Assembly (NCBI GenBank): GCA_022009855.1 | Contig: CP091727.1 | Location: 4,154,001 to 4,218,000, forward strand | Source of the DNA: Lentisphaeria bacterium | GTDB lineage: Bacteria; Verrucomicrobiota; Lentisphaeria; Victivallales; Victivallaceae | Direction of reading: 5' to 3' | DNA: 64,000 nucleotides | Part shown: positions 1-9,295 of the stretch, in pieces | How the letters are laid out: each line of letters begins with the position of its first letter | Position numbering within the stretch: the first letter of the stretch is position 1 | Made by a program: the position numbers and the translations under genes | The notes under the pieces: model-generated | Databases searched by the model: none | What the model was told of the DNA's origin: nothing | The model's input: the letters and a program-made list of their open reading frames with translations, nothing else

Positions 1-1574
1 GGTATTCCAATATCGCCGCTCTCTGTCCGGGCGTGCTGCCGGAACGGGCGGCCGCGCTCTTTCGCCGCTTTCATCTCAAACCGCCGGTCGGATGCAACGA
101 CGTCTATACGCGCATTCGTGATGTGATGGCGCCGGTTCCTGCGGTGCGTGCGGGCACGACGCTGCTCGACGCCGTCGGAATGCTGCGCGAATCGGGGCGC
201 CCCCGGCTTCCCGTCGCCGACGGGGAGGGGCGCTTTCTCGGCATGCTCAGCAGTCTGGCCCTGCTTTCCGAACTGCTCGGCGTCGGCAGCGACAGCGGTA
301 ACAGCCTTACCGGGCGGCGGATTCGCACGTCGCTCCGGCTGATCCAACGGGTGCTGGAGGCGGAGGAGCTGACCGGATTCGATCAGGATTCCCCACAGGA
401 GTTCGAGGTTTACGTCGCGGCGATGAGTCTCGACAGCTTCGAGGAGCATCTGCCGCAGGGAAACAACCGGGAGCTCGCGGTGATCGTCGGCGACCGGCCG
501 GAGATCCACCTGCGGGCGCTGAACCGCCGCCTGCGGCTGCTGATCGTCACCGGGAACCGTCCGGTGGAGCCGCTGATTCTGGAGAGCGCCGCGCGCGACG
601 GGGTGTCGATCCTGCAGACAAAACTGGATTCCGCCTCGGTGATCCGTCGGTTGAAGTTCAGCGTGCCGGTGGAGTTCAGCCGGGTTCCGGTGCCGGAGCT
701 GGTGCTTGCCCCGGAGGATCGTCTTCGGGATGTGAAAAGCCGGATTCTCAATCAGCCTGAGGATGTGGTTCCGGTGGTGGATGCTTCCGGGGTTTTTCGT
801 GGAGCGGTCTTCAAGAGTGTCTGCAGCAGTCCGCCGCCGTTCCGCATGATCCTGGTCGATCACAACGAGCTCGACCAGAGTCTGCCCGGCGTGGAGGAGA
901 TTCCGGTGATCGAAGTGGTCGATCATCATCGGATCGGCATGATGCCGACGGCGGTTCCGATCCGGTTTACCGGGGATGTAGTCGGCAGCACCTGTACGCT
1001 GGTGGCGTCGATGTACCGCAGCTCCGGGGAAAGTTTGGGTGCCGACATGGCGGGATTGCTGCTGGGCGGCATCGTGTCGGATACCCTGCTCCTGAAATCC
1101 CCCACCACCGCGGACCTTGACCGTCGCATGTGTGAATGGCTGGAGAAGGTTTCCGGTGTCACCGGAGCCGAGTTGATGGAGGAGCTGATGCGGATCGATT
1201 CTCCGCTGGCCTCCAAGTCCGCTTCTGAAGTGATCGGGCAGGACCGCAAGGATTACACCGAAGGCCGTTTCCACTTCGCCCTCGCGCAGGTGGAGGAGAG
1301 CAATCTGGAGTTACTCCATCAGCGGAAGGAGGAACTTCGCACCGAAATGAACCGTGTGATGGAGCGGGAGAAGCTCGATTTCTTCGGCTTGCTGGTGACC
1401 GACGCGGTGCGGGAGTCTTCGGAACTTCTGATGACCGGCTCCCCGGAGCTCCTCCGCAATCTGCCGTATGCCCGGCTCGGAGATGGTCTCTGGTCGCTGC
1501 CCGGCGTGCTCAGCCGCAAGAAGCAGCTGTTGCCGCAGGTGATTGCGGTCATTGCGGCGCTGGAGGGAAATTGA
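1..1574 (+). CDS. Manganese-dependent inorganic pyrophosphatase, CBS/DRTGG type (5' end outside window)
   Basis: Family II pyrophosphatase hydrolysing PPi to phosphate in the cytoplasm. The frame is open to base 1, so the N-terminal DHH part with the first metal ligands lies outside; the GTG at 33 is only an internal codon. Visible in order: CBS repeat (after IRDVM), DRTGG-like middle, second CBS repeat, then DHH motifs LVDHNELD and VVDHHRIG, and a DHHA2 C-terminus ending in the family signature SRKKQ. The CBS-DRTGG-CBS insertion inside the DHH domain is typical of nucleotide-regulated enzymes of anaerobes. The frame is intact. The stop codon is followed directly by trmO, whose ATG starts 10 bases later, so the two are probably cotranscribed. 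Confidence 0.9.
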   Translation, partial: YSNIAALCPGVLPERAAALFRRFHLKPPVGCNDVYTRIRDVMAPVPAVRAGTTLLDAVGMLRESGRPRLPVADGEGRFLGMLSSLALLSELLGVGSDSGNSLTGRRIRTSLRLIQRVLEAEELTGFDQDSPQEFEVYVAAMSLDSFEEHLPQGNNRELAVIVGDRPEIHLRALNRRLRLLIVTGNRPVEPLILESAARDGVSILQTKLDSASVIRRLKFSVPVEFSRVPVPELVLAPEDRLRDVKSRILNQPEDVVPVVDASGVFRGAVFKSVCSSPPPFRMILVDHNELDQSLPGVEEIPVIEVVDHHRIGMMPTAVPIRFTGDVVGSTCTLVASMYRSSGESLGADMAGLLLGGIVSDTLLLKSPTTADLDRRMCEWLEKVSGVTGAELMEELMRIDSPLASKSASEVIGQDRKDYTEGRFHFALAQVEESNLELLHQRKEELRTEMNRVMEREKLDFFGLLVTDAVRESSELLMTGSPELLRNLPYARLGDGLWSLPGVLSRKKQLLPQVIAVIAALEGN

Positions 1575-1584
1575 CGGAGGCGCA

Positions 1585-2371
1585 ATGGAAGCGGTTTCGT
1601 TTTCTCCGATCGGTTTTGTGCGGGGCGGCGGCCGCTACCCGCAGGAGGCGCCCCGGCAGAGTGTCTTCGCCCGGAACCGCGGTTTGGTGGAACTGCTGCC
1701 GGGGGAGGGAGTTTGAAACGGCGCTGGCTGATCTCGCCGGATTTGAACGGATCTGGCTGATCTTTCTCTTCGACCGTGCCGGAACCTGGAAGCCGATGGT
1801 CCGTCCGCCGGACGGTGCGGGAAGAAAGATCGGGCTCTTCGCCACCCGGTCGCCGCACCGACCGAACCCGATCGGAATCTCCGCCGTTGAACTGGAAAAG
1901 GTGGAAGGCCTGCGTCTCTTTATCCGCAACTTCGACCTGCTCGACGGTACGCCTGTGCTCGACATCAAGCCCTATATTCCGGCGGCCGACGCCTTTCCGG
2001 AATCGGCGGCGGGGTGGCGCGATGCCGTGCCGCAGACGCTTTTTGCGCTGGAGCTCTCTCCGAAATCAGCCGTAGCGGTTGCGTGGATTCGCGATCAGGG
2101 CGGCCCCGACCTTGAAGAGGTGGCGCATGTTCAGCTCGCCACCCGTCAGCCTGATCCGAAGCGCCAGCGCCTGCGCACGATCGATTCGGAGCGGGGCGAG
2201 TGGGAGCTCGCCTTCCGCACCTGGAGAATCCGCTTCATGCGGGAGAACGGGCGGATTCTGGTGATTTCCGTCGGCAGCGGCTACTCCTCGGAGGAACTGG
2301 CCGACGGGACCCCCGATCCCTACCGCGACAAACCGCTGCACCGGTCGTTCTGCGAACGGTTTCTCCGCTAG
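1585..2371 (+). CDS. trmO: tRNA (N6-threonylcarbamoyladenosine-37) methyltransferase TrmO, frameshifted
   Basis: TrmO/TsaA (YaeB) family: SAM-dependent methylation of t6A37 in tRNA. The ATG at 1585 gives MEAVSFSPIGFVRGGG, a normal TrmO N-terminus; the family core RSPHRPNPIGIS and the DIKPYIP motif follow in the next frame. The frame changes near 1700 in a run of five G (CCGGGGGAGG); four G would restore one continuous reading frame. The C-terminal part (DPYRDKPLHRSFCERF) is also family-like. The stop overlaps the convergent bioA stop by a few bases. The break is most simply an extra base in the sequence; a real pseudogene cannot be excluded. Confidence 0.82.
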
Positions 2372-3649
2372 CAGCGGAGTGCGGCGGCCTTCGCCATCGC
2401 CTGCACGATCCGGGTGATCTCTTCCGGTTCGGTGATGAAGGGCGGCATGGTGTAGAGCCACGGGCCGAAGGGGCGAAGCCAGACGCCGGTTTCCCGGACA
2501 ACCCGCTGGACCGCTTCCGGCTCCGGCGTGCGGGCGAGTTCCACGACGCCGACTGCGCCGAGCACCCGGGTATCCCGGACATTCGGCAGATTCCGCAGTG
2601 CGGTGAGTTCCCGTTTGAGCTGGGATTCGATCGCGCGCACCCGTCCCCTGCCAGTTGTATTCGCGGAAGAGCTCCAGAGAGGCGCATCCGGCGGCGCAGG
2701 CGAGCGGATTTGCCATGAAGGTGGGGCCGTGCATGAATTTTCCCGGGGCCCCGGAAGAGATCGTTTCGGCGACCTTCCCGGTGGCGGCGACGGCGGCGAG
2801 CGTGATCGCTCCGCCGGTCAGCCCCTTGCCGACGCACATGATGTCCGGGGAGACTCCGGCGAATTCAGCGGCGAAGAATTTGCCGAGCCGGCCGAAGCCG
2901 GTGGCGACTTCGTCGAAGATGAGCAGGATGCCCCGTTCGTCACAGGCGCGACGCAGTTCGCGCAGGTACTGCGGGTGGTAGAAACGCATCGCGTTGGCAC
3001 CCTGGAAGACCGGTTCGAGAATGACCGCGGCGATTTCGTCGCCGTGCCGGTCGAGCAGCTCTTCCATCGGCTGGAAGTCACCGGAATCCCAGTTCCCTCC
3101 GAACGGTGTGACCGGCTGCGGCGCGAAATGGTGCCGGGCGAGGATGCCGCGGAACATCTGATGCATCCCGTCGGGATCGGAGAGCGCCATCGCACCGGCG
3201 GTGTCGCCGTGGTAGCCGCCCCGGACCGACGCGAGCACCTGCCGGGTGGAGCGCCCGGCCGCGAGCTGGTACTGAATCGCCATCTTGGCGGCGCACTCCA
3301 CCGCGACGGAACCGGAGTCGGCGAAGAATACCTGCTCCATTCCGGCCGGGGTGGATTCCAGCAGGAGTTGAGCGAGGCGGACGGCGGGCTCGTGAGTGAA
3401 TCCGGCGAACATCACCTGTGCGAATTTCTCCAGCTGGGCGTTGATCGCCGCGACGATACGCGGATGGTTGTGGCCGTGGCACATGCACCACCAGCTCGAG
3501 AGCGCGTCAATGAGTTCGGTTCCGTCGGCGAGCGTGATGCGCGTGCCGCGGGCGGAGGCCACCGGATTGACCGGCGGCGGATTGGTGGTGGATGCGTAGG
3601 GATGCCACAAATGTGCCCGGTCAAATGCGAGAAGTTGAGCTGTATCCAT
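2368..3649 (-). CDS. bioA: Adenosylmethionine-8-amino-7-oxononanoate aminotransferase BioA, frameshifted
   Basis: PLP enzyme converting KAPA to DAPA with SAM as amino donor. Seen: HLWHPYAST near the start, the substrate-loop residues SSWW, RGGYHGDTAGAM, FDEVATGFGR, and the PLP lysine in CVGKGLTGG. The frame breaks near 2645 after EYNWQG; the rest (VRAIESQLKRELTALR to MAKAAALRC) continues in another frame and ends at 2368. It is the last gene of the biotin operon, 33 bases after bioD. The ATG at 3649 fits family N-termini. Confidence 0.92.
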
Positions 3650-3682
3650 AAGTCCCTCCTGAATCGGGATGATCGTTGCCGG

Positions 3683-4375
3683 TTACCGCTGCCGCGCCGC
3701 ACTGTCGAAGATCGCGGAGAAATCCGGGTCGGGCAGCGGCTCTTTCACCTCCGGGAGTTCCACCAGAACCTCCGGCTGGTAATAGCGGTGCAGATATTTC
3801 AGAATCATGCGTTTGGAATCCTCTTCGATCAGCGGGTCCGCTTCCGGACTCCAGTTGTAAACCACTCCGGCGATCTTCATGTCGCGGCGGCTGGCCATTT
3901 CGATGGACATGATGGTGTGGTTGAGACTGCCGAGGCGGCCGCAGGTGACGAGGATCAGGGGATAATCGTGTTCCGCCGCGAAGTCGATGGTCAGCAGATC
4001 CTCGGTGAGCGGCACCGCCAGCCCTCCGGCTCCCTCGACCAGCACGATGTCGAACTGTTTGTCGAGTTCGGCGATGGCGGATTCGATCCCGGGGAGATCC
4101 AGCTCCCGGTGCTCCAGCTTCGCCGCCAGATGGGGAGAGGAGGGGAAGTGGAAGATGGCGGGCGCGGTCAGCCCCGCTTCGTCCACGGGCAGTTTCCCGG
4201 TGCCCATCAGCTCCCGGTGACGGTTGAGATCCTCGGAAAAGCCATCGTTGCCGGTCTGCACCAGCTTGACGGTGACGGCGTTGACTCCCTGACGGACCAG
4301 ATAACGCGCCATCATGCCGACGGCGATGGTTTTACCGATTCCGGTGTCGATTCCGCTGACGAAGTAGATACTCAT
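3683..4375 (-). CDS. bioD: ATP-dependent dethiobiotin synthetase BioD
   Basis: Closes the ureido ring of dethiobiotin from DAPA, CO2 and ATP. Intact 230-residue frame, normal family length. The N-terminus MSIYFVSGIDTGIGKT carries the modified P-loop (GxxTGxGKT); the Lys/Thr segment VKLVQTG, the second loop VEGAGGLAVPL and the GVVYNW nucleotide-binding segment are present. The ATG overlaps the bioC stop by 4 bases (ATGA), indicating translational coupling within the biotin operon. Confidence 0.95.
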   Translation of the reverse strand: MSIYFVSGIDTGIGKTIAVGMMARYLVRQGVNAVTVKLVQTGNDGFSEDLNRHRELMGTGKLPVDEAGLTAPAIFHFPSSPHLAAKLEHRELDLPGIESAIAELDKQFDIVLVEGAGGLAVPLTEDLLTIDFAAEHDYPLILVTCGRLGSLNHTIMSIEMASRRDMKIAGVVYNWSPEADPLIEEDSKRMILKYLHRYYQPEVLVELPEVKEPLPDPDFSAIFDSAARQR

Positions 4376-5142
4376 AATTCCGGTCGCTTTCTTGCAATTA
4401 ACGTGATGGGGTGATAGGTGAGCGGGAGCATCCGGTTCCCGCTCCGGAAACGGGCGGAGTAGTCCGCTTCAAAAGCGGCGAGCGTCGAACGGGTCCAGCG
4501 ACTCCTGCCGCCGGAGGCGGTGACGCCGGTCGCTTTGAGATGGCGCAGGATATCCCGAACCGTGGCGAATTCCAGGGTGATGAGCTCCTCGTGGCAGGCG
4601 ATGATGTCGAATCCGGGTGTGAGCAGTTCGTGCAGTCCGGCGAGGGCCCGGTAGGAGAGACCACGCCCGGTGAGCGCGGCGATTTCACGGAGATTCTCCG
4701 GTCCGAAGGTGGTGAATGCGAGGATTCCGCCGGTGTCGAGGGCGGCGTGAAACCGGATGAGCAGCGAGGCGAAATCCTCCACCCACTGGAAGACCGCGTT
4801 GGCGATCACCAGCGAAAGATGTTCCGGCAGGGGCATGGTTTCGATATCCGCGGCGCGGAACTCCGCCGCCCGGCGGCCGCGGTGGAAGCGTTCCCACTCG
4901 GGCACCAGGTCACTGAGATAGAGTTTGCGGTATTCGAGGCGGGTTTCCACCAGGTCGGTCAGCATGCCGGAACCGCATCCGGCTTCGAGAATCCGGTCGA
5001 AACGGCGTTCGCCGCCGGTGGCAAGCGCCAGCTGGTCGAGCAGCGTTTCCGCCATGTCGCGCTGGATCTTCGCCGCCTCGTGATAGGTGGCGACACTGCG
5101 GGCGAAGCGGGTCTGAATCAGTTGTTTATCGATGTTCGCCAA
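4372..5142 (-). CDS. bioC: Malonyl-ACP O-methyltransferase BioC
   Basis: Methylates malonyl-ACP to begin pimeloyl-ACP synthesis. Intact 256-residue class I SAM methyltransferase: motif I ILEAGCGSGMLT, acidic end of beta-2 (LSDLVPEW), motif IV-like LVIANAVFQWVED and LDTGGILAFTTFGPENL, all characteristic of BioC (RFARSVATYHEAAKIQ at the N-terminus). A TTG at 5142 is chosen because GAGGTGA stands six bases upstream and the family N-terminus begins here. It overlaps the end of bioG by 17 bases. Confidence 0.92.
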   Translation of the reverse strand: MANIDKQLIQTRFARSVATYHEAAKIQRDMAETLLDQLALATGGERRFDRILEAGCGSGMLTDLVETRLEYRKLYLSDLVPEWERFHRGRRAAEFRAADIETMPLPEHLSLVIANAVFQWVEDFASLLIRFHAALDTGGILAFTTFGPENLREIAALTGRGLSYRALAGLHELLTPGFDIIACHEELITLEFATVRDILRHLKATGVTASGGRSRWTRSTLAAFEADYSARFRSGNRMLPLTYHPITLIARKRPEL

Positions 5143-5791
5143 GATCGGTCACCTCGCGGAAGCTGTGAAATGCGGCAAAGGGGTAGTGCGGCAGGTCGAG
5201 CGACAGAACCGGTGTGTGCGCCGATTCCCAGAACGCCTTCTGGGCTTCGGGCGGAAAGATCCGGTCGCGTTCCCCGACCACCGCGAGACGGAAGCAGTTG
5301 GGCGGAATCGATTCCCGCGCAGAGCGCTCCAGCGCGAAAAGCTCCTCCTGCTGCGACGCGGGAGTGCGGCAGGGCAGGGAAACGTCTCCAGTTCGGCGCG
5401 CCCGCCGGCGACCCGCTGATAGAAGCGGCTTCGCGCCCGCTCCTCCCCCAGTGTTCGGCAGTGCCGAGGAAGATCTCCGGCGCGATGCCGAAGTCGGCGT
5501 CCACCGGGCGGAGCGTGCCGTTGAACGCGGTTGCGGTAGCGAAATCGATATCGTGTCCCGCCAGCAGTTGCGCCGCAGTGAACACGCCGAGCGACCAGGC
5601 GGCCAGATGGATTTTCCGGTATCCGACCGTTTCGAGAGAAAAGCGATGTCCGGCGCGGTGTAGTCCCACAGCGCCAGCACATCCAGCCCGCCGGAGGCGA
5701 GGTGGGCGACGGCATGTTCATCCATGCTCCAGCCGAGAAAGAGGAGCAGAAGTTCGGAATTTCCTCCGCGGTGCAGAAAGGCGTAATTCAC
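5126..5791 (-). CDS. bioG: Pimeloyl-ACP methyl ester esterase BioG, frameshifted
   Basis: BioG (DUF452) releases pimeloyl-ACP from its methyl ester, the partner step of BioC. The GTG at 5791 overlaps the bioF stop (GTGA). The start MNYAFLHRGGNSELLLLFLGWSMD matches the BioG oxyanion-hole region and LAAWSLGVFTAAQ carries the nucleophile serine. The coding frame changes at least three times (about 5645, 5450 and 5395), yet the pieces join into one protein ending in HYPFAAFHSFREVTDL. BioG in place of BioH or BioZ is inferred from these motifs and from the location between bioF and bioC. Confidence 0.83.
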   Translation of the reverse strand: MNYAFLHRGGNSELLLLFLGWSMDEHAVAHLASGGLDVLALWDYTAPDIAFLSKRSDTGKSIWPPGRSACSLRRNCWRDTISISLPQPRSTARSARWTPTSASRRRSSSALPNTGGGAGAKPLLSAGRRRARRTGDVSLPCRTPASQQEELFALERSARESIPPNCFRLAVVGERDRIFPPEAQKAFWESAHTPVLSLDLPHYPFAAFHSFREVTDLGEHR

Positions 5792-6942
5792 AATGCCTCC
5801 CGGATCGTTTCGACGGCGGACTCTTCCAGCGCCGCCGAGAGCGAAAAACGCAGCCGCGCCGTATGAACCGGCACCGTCGGCGGACGGATTGCGAATACCA
5901 GAATGCCGTGCGCCCGGAACCGTTCGGCGGCGGCGACCGCGTCGGCGTCCTCGCCGACGAGGAAGGGGACGATCTGGGAGTCGCCCGGCATGGTCGCTTC
6001 TCCGAAGAGTTCGCGCAGTTTCCTCCCCATCCGGCGCAGTTTCGCCCGTTCGGCATCCATTCCGGCGCAGTGTTCCAGCACGAAACAACTCCAGTTGAGG
6101 ATGACCGGCGGCAGGCCGGTGGTGAAGATGAAGGGGCGCATGTGATTGACCAGATAGTGTTTCACCTCCGGTGCCATGATCGCGAAGGCTCCGGTGGAAC
6201 CGAACGCCTTGCCGAAGGTGCCGATCAGCACATCCACCTTGTCCGCGACGCCGAGTTCGGCGGCGAGTCCGGTTCCCCGGGACCCGCGGACGCCGACCGA
6301 GTGCGCTTCGTCCACCACCAGGATGCAGTCGTATTTCTCCTTGAGTTCCACCAGTTTTTTCAGGTCTGCCGCGTCGCCGTCCATGCTGAACACCGATTCG
6401 GTGACGAGGAAAACATGCCGGTATGCCGCGCGCCGGGCGGCGAGCTGTTTTTCGAGCTGTGCGAGGTCCAGATGGGGATAGCGGCGGAATTCGGCGTCGC
6501 CCAGCCGCAGGCCGTCGATGATGCTGGCGTGGTTGAGCTTGTCCGAGAGGATCAGATCCCCGCTGTGCGCCAGCGCCGGAAGGATGCCGATGTTGGCGTG
6601 ATAGCCGCTGTTGAAGACCAGCGCCGCCCGTCCGCCGTAGAGGCGGCTCAGCGTCTCCTCCAGCCGGGTGTAGGCGGGCGTGTTCCCGGTCAGCAGACGG
6701 CTGGAAGCGCTCGACTGGGCGAGCTCCGGCGTGGAGCAGTCCGGATACTGTTCGTAGAAACGGCGGCGCAGCTCCGCATCTCCGGCGATTCCCATATAAT
6801 CGTTGCTGGAGAAGTTGAGGTAGACTTTGCCGTCAAGCCTGGCACGGGCGCCGGGCAGGGGAGCGATTTCCCAGAGGCAACGCACTCTTCCCGCATCCGT
6901 GAGCGCCGCGGTGTCGGCGGCAAGTTCGTCAAGCCAGGTCAT
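5788..6942 (-). CDS. bioF: 8-amino-7-oxononanoate synthase BioF
   Basis: PLP-dependent condensation of pimeloyl-ACP with L-alanine. Intact, 384 residues, normal length. Motifs: NFSSNDYMGIAG, the glycine-rich SSASSRLLTGN segment, VVDEAHSVGVRGSRGTGL with the PLP-interacting Asp and His, and the Schiff-base lysine in GTFGKAFGSTGA. The ATG lies 12 bases after bioB with an AAGGCGG ribosome-binding site and overlaps bioG at its 3' end. Confidence 0.96.
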   Translation of the reverse strand: MTWLDELAADTAALTDAGRVRCLWEIAPLPGARARLDGKVYLNFSSNDYMGIAGDAELRRRFYEQYPDCSTPELAQSSASSRLLTGNTPAYTRLEETLSRLYGGRAALVFNSGYHANIGILPALAHSGDLILSDKLNHASIIDGLRLGDAEFRRYPHLDLAQLEKQLAARRAAYRHVFLVTESVFSMDGDAADLKKLVELKEKYDCILVVDEAHSVGVRGSRGTGLAAELGVADKVDVLIGTFGKAFGSTGAFAIMAPEVKHYLVNHMRPFIFTTGLPPVILNWSCFVLEHCAGMDAERAKLRRMGRKLRELFGEATMPGDSQIVPFLVGEDADAVAAAERFRAHGILVFAIRPPTVPVHTARLRFSLSAALEESAVETIREAL

Positions 6943-6954
6943 AGCCGCCGCCTT

Positions 6955-7933
6955 TCAGAAGATGCCGAGTGCATCGATGAACTTGAGGTCGTCCTCCGGG
7001 CTGCGCCTCGCGTCGTGAGGTACCCGCCGGTAATCATGCCGTTGAGCCCGGAGAGCATCAGCAGCCCCTGGAAATCCTTCATGACCGTCTCGCGCCCGGC
7101 GGCGAATTTGAGCTCCATCGCCGGATTGATCAGCCGGAAGATGGAGAAACACTTGGAGACTTCCGCCGGCTTCATGACCGGTCGCCCTTCGAGCGGGGTT
7201 CCGGCGATCGGCAGCAGCACGTTCAGCGGGGCGCCCTCCACCTTGAGTTCGCGGACGGCGATGGCCATATCGACCCGGTCCTCCCAGGTTTCACCGAGAC
7301 CGAAGATGCCGCCGCAGCAGATGGTGACGCCGAACTCCTGCAGATAGCGGATCGTCTGGATCTTCTCCTCGATGGTGTGGGTGTCGGCGATCAGTTCGGC
7401 GTAGCGCGCCGGATTGGTCTGCAGGTTCATGTTGTAGCGCCAGGTGTGGTGCTCGGCCAGAAGCCGGGCGGTCTCGCGGCTGAGAATGCCGATCGAAACG
7501 CAGAGCTTCAGCTCCGGACAGGCTTCATGCACCGCGTCAAGCGTTTCGAGAATGCGTTCGAACTCCGGGGTGACGCTCCGGTAGCCGTAACCGCTGGTGA
7601 CGTAGCCGAAGGAGTTTGCGCCGTGTGCTGCGGCCCGTTTCGCTGCTTCAATCACCTTCTCCTTCGGCAGCAGCGGATAGGTTTCGATGCCGGTATGATG
7701 ATGGGCCGACTGGGCGCAGAATCGACAGTTCTGCGGGCAGACGCCCGACTTGGCATTGAGGATGGAGCAGGGGATGATCTCGGGGAGAACTTCTCCCGCA
7801 CCTTGTTGGCCAGCGAAGCAAGATCGAGGATGTCGGCTCCTTCGATCGACCGGGCCAGTTCGAGCGCTTCCGCCCGGGAAAGTTCAGCGCCGTCAAGCAC
7901 CTTGGCGGCATTGACGATCAGCGGATTGAGCAT
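6955..7933 (-). CDS. bioB: Biotin synthase BioB, frameshifted
   Basis: Radical SAM sulfur insertion into dethiobiotin. The ATG at 7933 (MLNPLIVNAAKVLDG) has GGAGAAACATC upstream. The radical SAM cysteines appear as CPQNCRFC preceded by SILNAKSGVC; the second-cluster region YNMNLQTNPARY and GGIFGLGE follow. Two frame breaks: near 7787, where one G seems missing in CCGAG, and near 7010, after which SPEDDLKFIDALGIF ends the protein. First gene of the operon bioB-F-G-C-D-A. Confidence 0.93.
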
Positions 7934-7976
7934 GATGTTTCTCCGGTATTCAAAGTTCAGCATTTCAATTTTCCAT

Positions 7977-8006
7977 AATATAGCACCGGAATCGGCAAAA
8001 ATCGAA
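7977..8006 (-). promoter_or_regulatory. Possible promoter of the biotin operon
   Basis: On the minus strand TTCGAT and TATATT are separated by 18 bases, about 44 bases before the bioB ATG. The -10 box is good and the -35 box weak. No BirA-type operator was recognised, so the mode of biotin control is unknown. Confidence 0.35.
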
Positions 8007-8055
8007 TTTGCAGCTTGCATTTTCCGCATGCGCGGTATCTTATGAATATTTGATG

Positions 8056-8068
8056 TGAAAGCGTTTCA
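8056..8068. promoter_or_regulatory. LacI/GalR-like operator upstream of the oxidoreductase
   Basis: TGAAAGCGTTTCA is a near-palindrome with a central CG, the form used by LacI-family repressors and cre sites, but one base shorter than the 14-base cre consensus. It lies 23 bases before the ATG at 8091 and after weak boxes TTGCAT (8015) and TATCTT (8036), where binding would block transcription. A related sequence flanks the insertion element at 10.2 and 11.66 kb. Confidence 0.4.
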
Positions 8069-8090
8069 TAAAGGAGGCGATGAAGGTAAG

Positions 8091-9251
8091 ATGGATAAAG
8101 TGAGATTTGGAATTATCGGCCTGGGCAATATGGGCGGACTGCATCTGACCTGGATCAATGAGATTCCGGAGGTGGAGCTGACAGCGGTCTGCGACATCGA
8201 TGCGAAGAAGGCGGACGACAAGGCGAAGGAGTACAATGTCCGCTCTTTCCACAATGCGGAGGAGCTCTTCACCTCCGGCTGCGTGGATGCGGTTCTCATC
8301 GCCGTGCCTCACTACTCGCATACGCCGCTCACCATAGAGGCGTTCAGGCATGGGCTTCACGTGCTCTGTGAAAAGCCGATTGCGGTGACCAAGAGCGACG
8401 CGCAGAAGATGATCGATGAACATGCGAAGCACCCGGAACTGCGTTTCGGTCTGATGTTCCAGCAGCGGACCCACGAGGCGCACAAGAAGATCAAGAAACT
8501 GATCGACGGCGGCGAATTCGGCCGGATCCAGCGGGTCAACTGGACAATCACCAACTGGTTCCGCTCGCAGAGCTATTACGACAGCGGCTCCTGGCGCGCA
8601 ACCTGGGCGGGCGAGGGAGGCGGCGTGCTGCTGAATCAGTGCCCACACAATCTCGATCTTTTCCAATGGTTCTTCGGACTGCCGGTGATGGTCCGCAGCT
8701 ATGTCTCGATCGGCAAATATCACGATATCGAAGTGGAGGACGACGTCAACACCTTCTGCCGTTTCGCCGACGGTTCGACCGGCAATTTCGTCACCTCGAC
8801 CGGGGAGTATCCCGGGACCAACCGGCTGGAGATCATGGGCACCCGGGGGCGGATGGTCTTTGAGGAGGGAGTGATCCATTTCCGCCGTACCGAGGAGGAT
8901 GTTAACGACTTCTGCCGCTCCACTCCGGAATCGTTCCCGTCGATGACCACCTGGGAGATTGAAGTGCCGTACCGGGAGCAGAAAAACCACAAGGCGCATC
9001 AGGAGGTGATCCGCGACTTCGCCCGCGCGGTGCTCGATCCGAAGGCGAAGATGGTCGCCGAAGGAGAGGAGGGAATCCGGTCGGTCGAGTTCGGCAATGC
9101 GATGCTCTACTCCGGTCTCAAGGGAGTCGAGGTGCCGATCCCGATGGATACGGCAAAATATGACGCCATGCTTCAGGAATTGATCAGGAACTCCCGTTAC
9201 GTCAAGAAGGAAGCGAAGACCGCCAAGGTCGATATGGGGAACTCCTTCTGA
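8091..9251 (+). CDS. Gfo/Idh/MocA-family NAD(P)-dependent oxidoreductase
   Basis: Sugar- or inositol-type dehydrogenase of the glucose-fructose oxidoreductase family. Intact. N-terminal Rossmann motif FGIIGLGNMGG, acidic CDIDAKKAD, the family signature LCEKPIAVTKSDAQ with catalytic Lys, and a C-terminal alpha/beta domain. The ATG at 8091 is preferred to the GTG at 8055 because the Rossmann fold then begins directly (MDKVRFGIIG) and AAGGTAAG precedes it. Substrate cannot be read from sequence. It stands alone, convergent with the DMT transporter gene. Confidence 0.85.
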   Translation: MDKVRFGIIGLGNMGGLHLTWINEIPEVELTAVCDIDAKKADDKAKEYNVRSFHNAEELFTSGCVDAVLIAVPHYSHTPLTIEAFRHGLHVLCEKPIAVTKSDAQKMIDEHAKHPELRFGLMFQQRTHEAHKKIKKLIDGGEFGRIQRVNWTITNWFRSQSYYDSGSWRATWAGEGGGVLLNQCPHNLDLFQWFFGLPVMVRSYVSIGKYHDIEVEDDVNTFCRFADGSTGNFVTSTGEYPGTNRLEIMGTRGRMVFEEGVIHFRRTEEDVNDFCRSTPESFPSMTTWEIEVPYREQKNHKAHQEVIRDFARAVLDPKAKMVAEGEEGIRSVEFGNAMLYSGLKGVEVPIPMDTAKYDAMLQELIRNSRYVKKEAKTAKVDMGNSF

Positions 9252-9264
9252 GTTTTTCCGCTTT

Positions 9265-9285
9265 CCGGGCGGTTTCACCGCCCGG
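9265..9285. terminator. Strong hairpin between convergent genes
   Basis: CCGGGCGG-TTTCA-CCGCCCGG forms a perfect 8-bp stem between the oxidoreductase stop and the end of the DMT transporter. Neither side carries a T run, so this is at best a weak or rho-assisted bidirectional terminator. Confidence 0.45.
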
Positions 9286-9295
9286 AGTTCCGGCT

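Noticed and set aside
2528..4414. 628-residue open frame on the plus strand
   Set aside because: Antisense to bioA and bioD, which have clear family motifs; no ribosome-binding site.
4411..7347. 978-residue open frame on the plus strand
   Set aside because: It is antisense to bioC, bioG, bioF and bioB, has Arg/Gly/Glu-biased composition without motifs and arises from GC-rich third positions.
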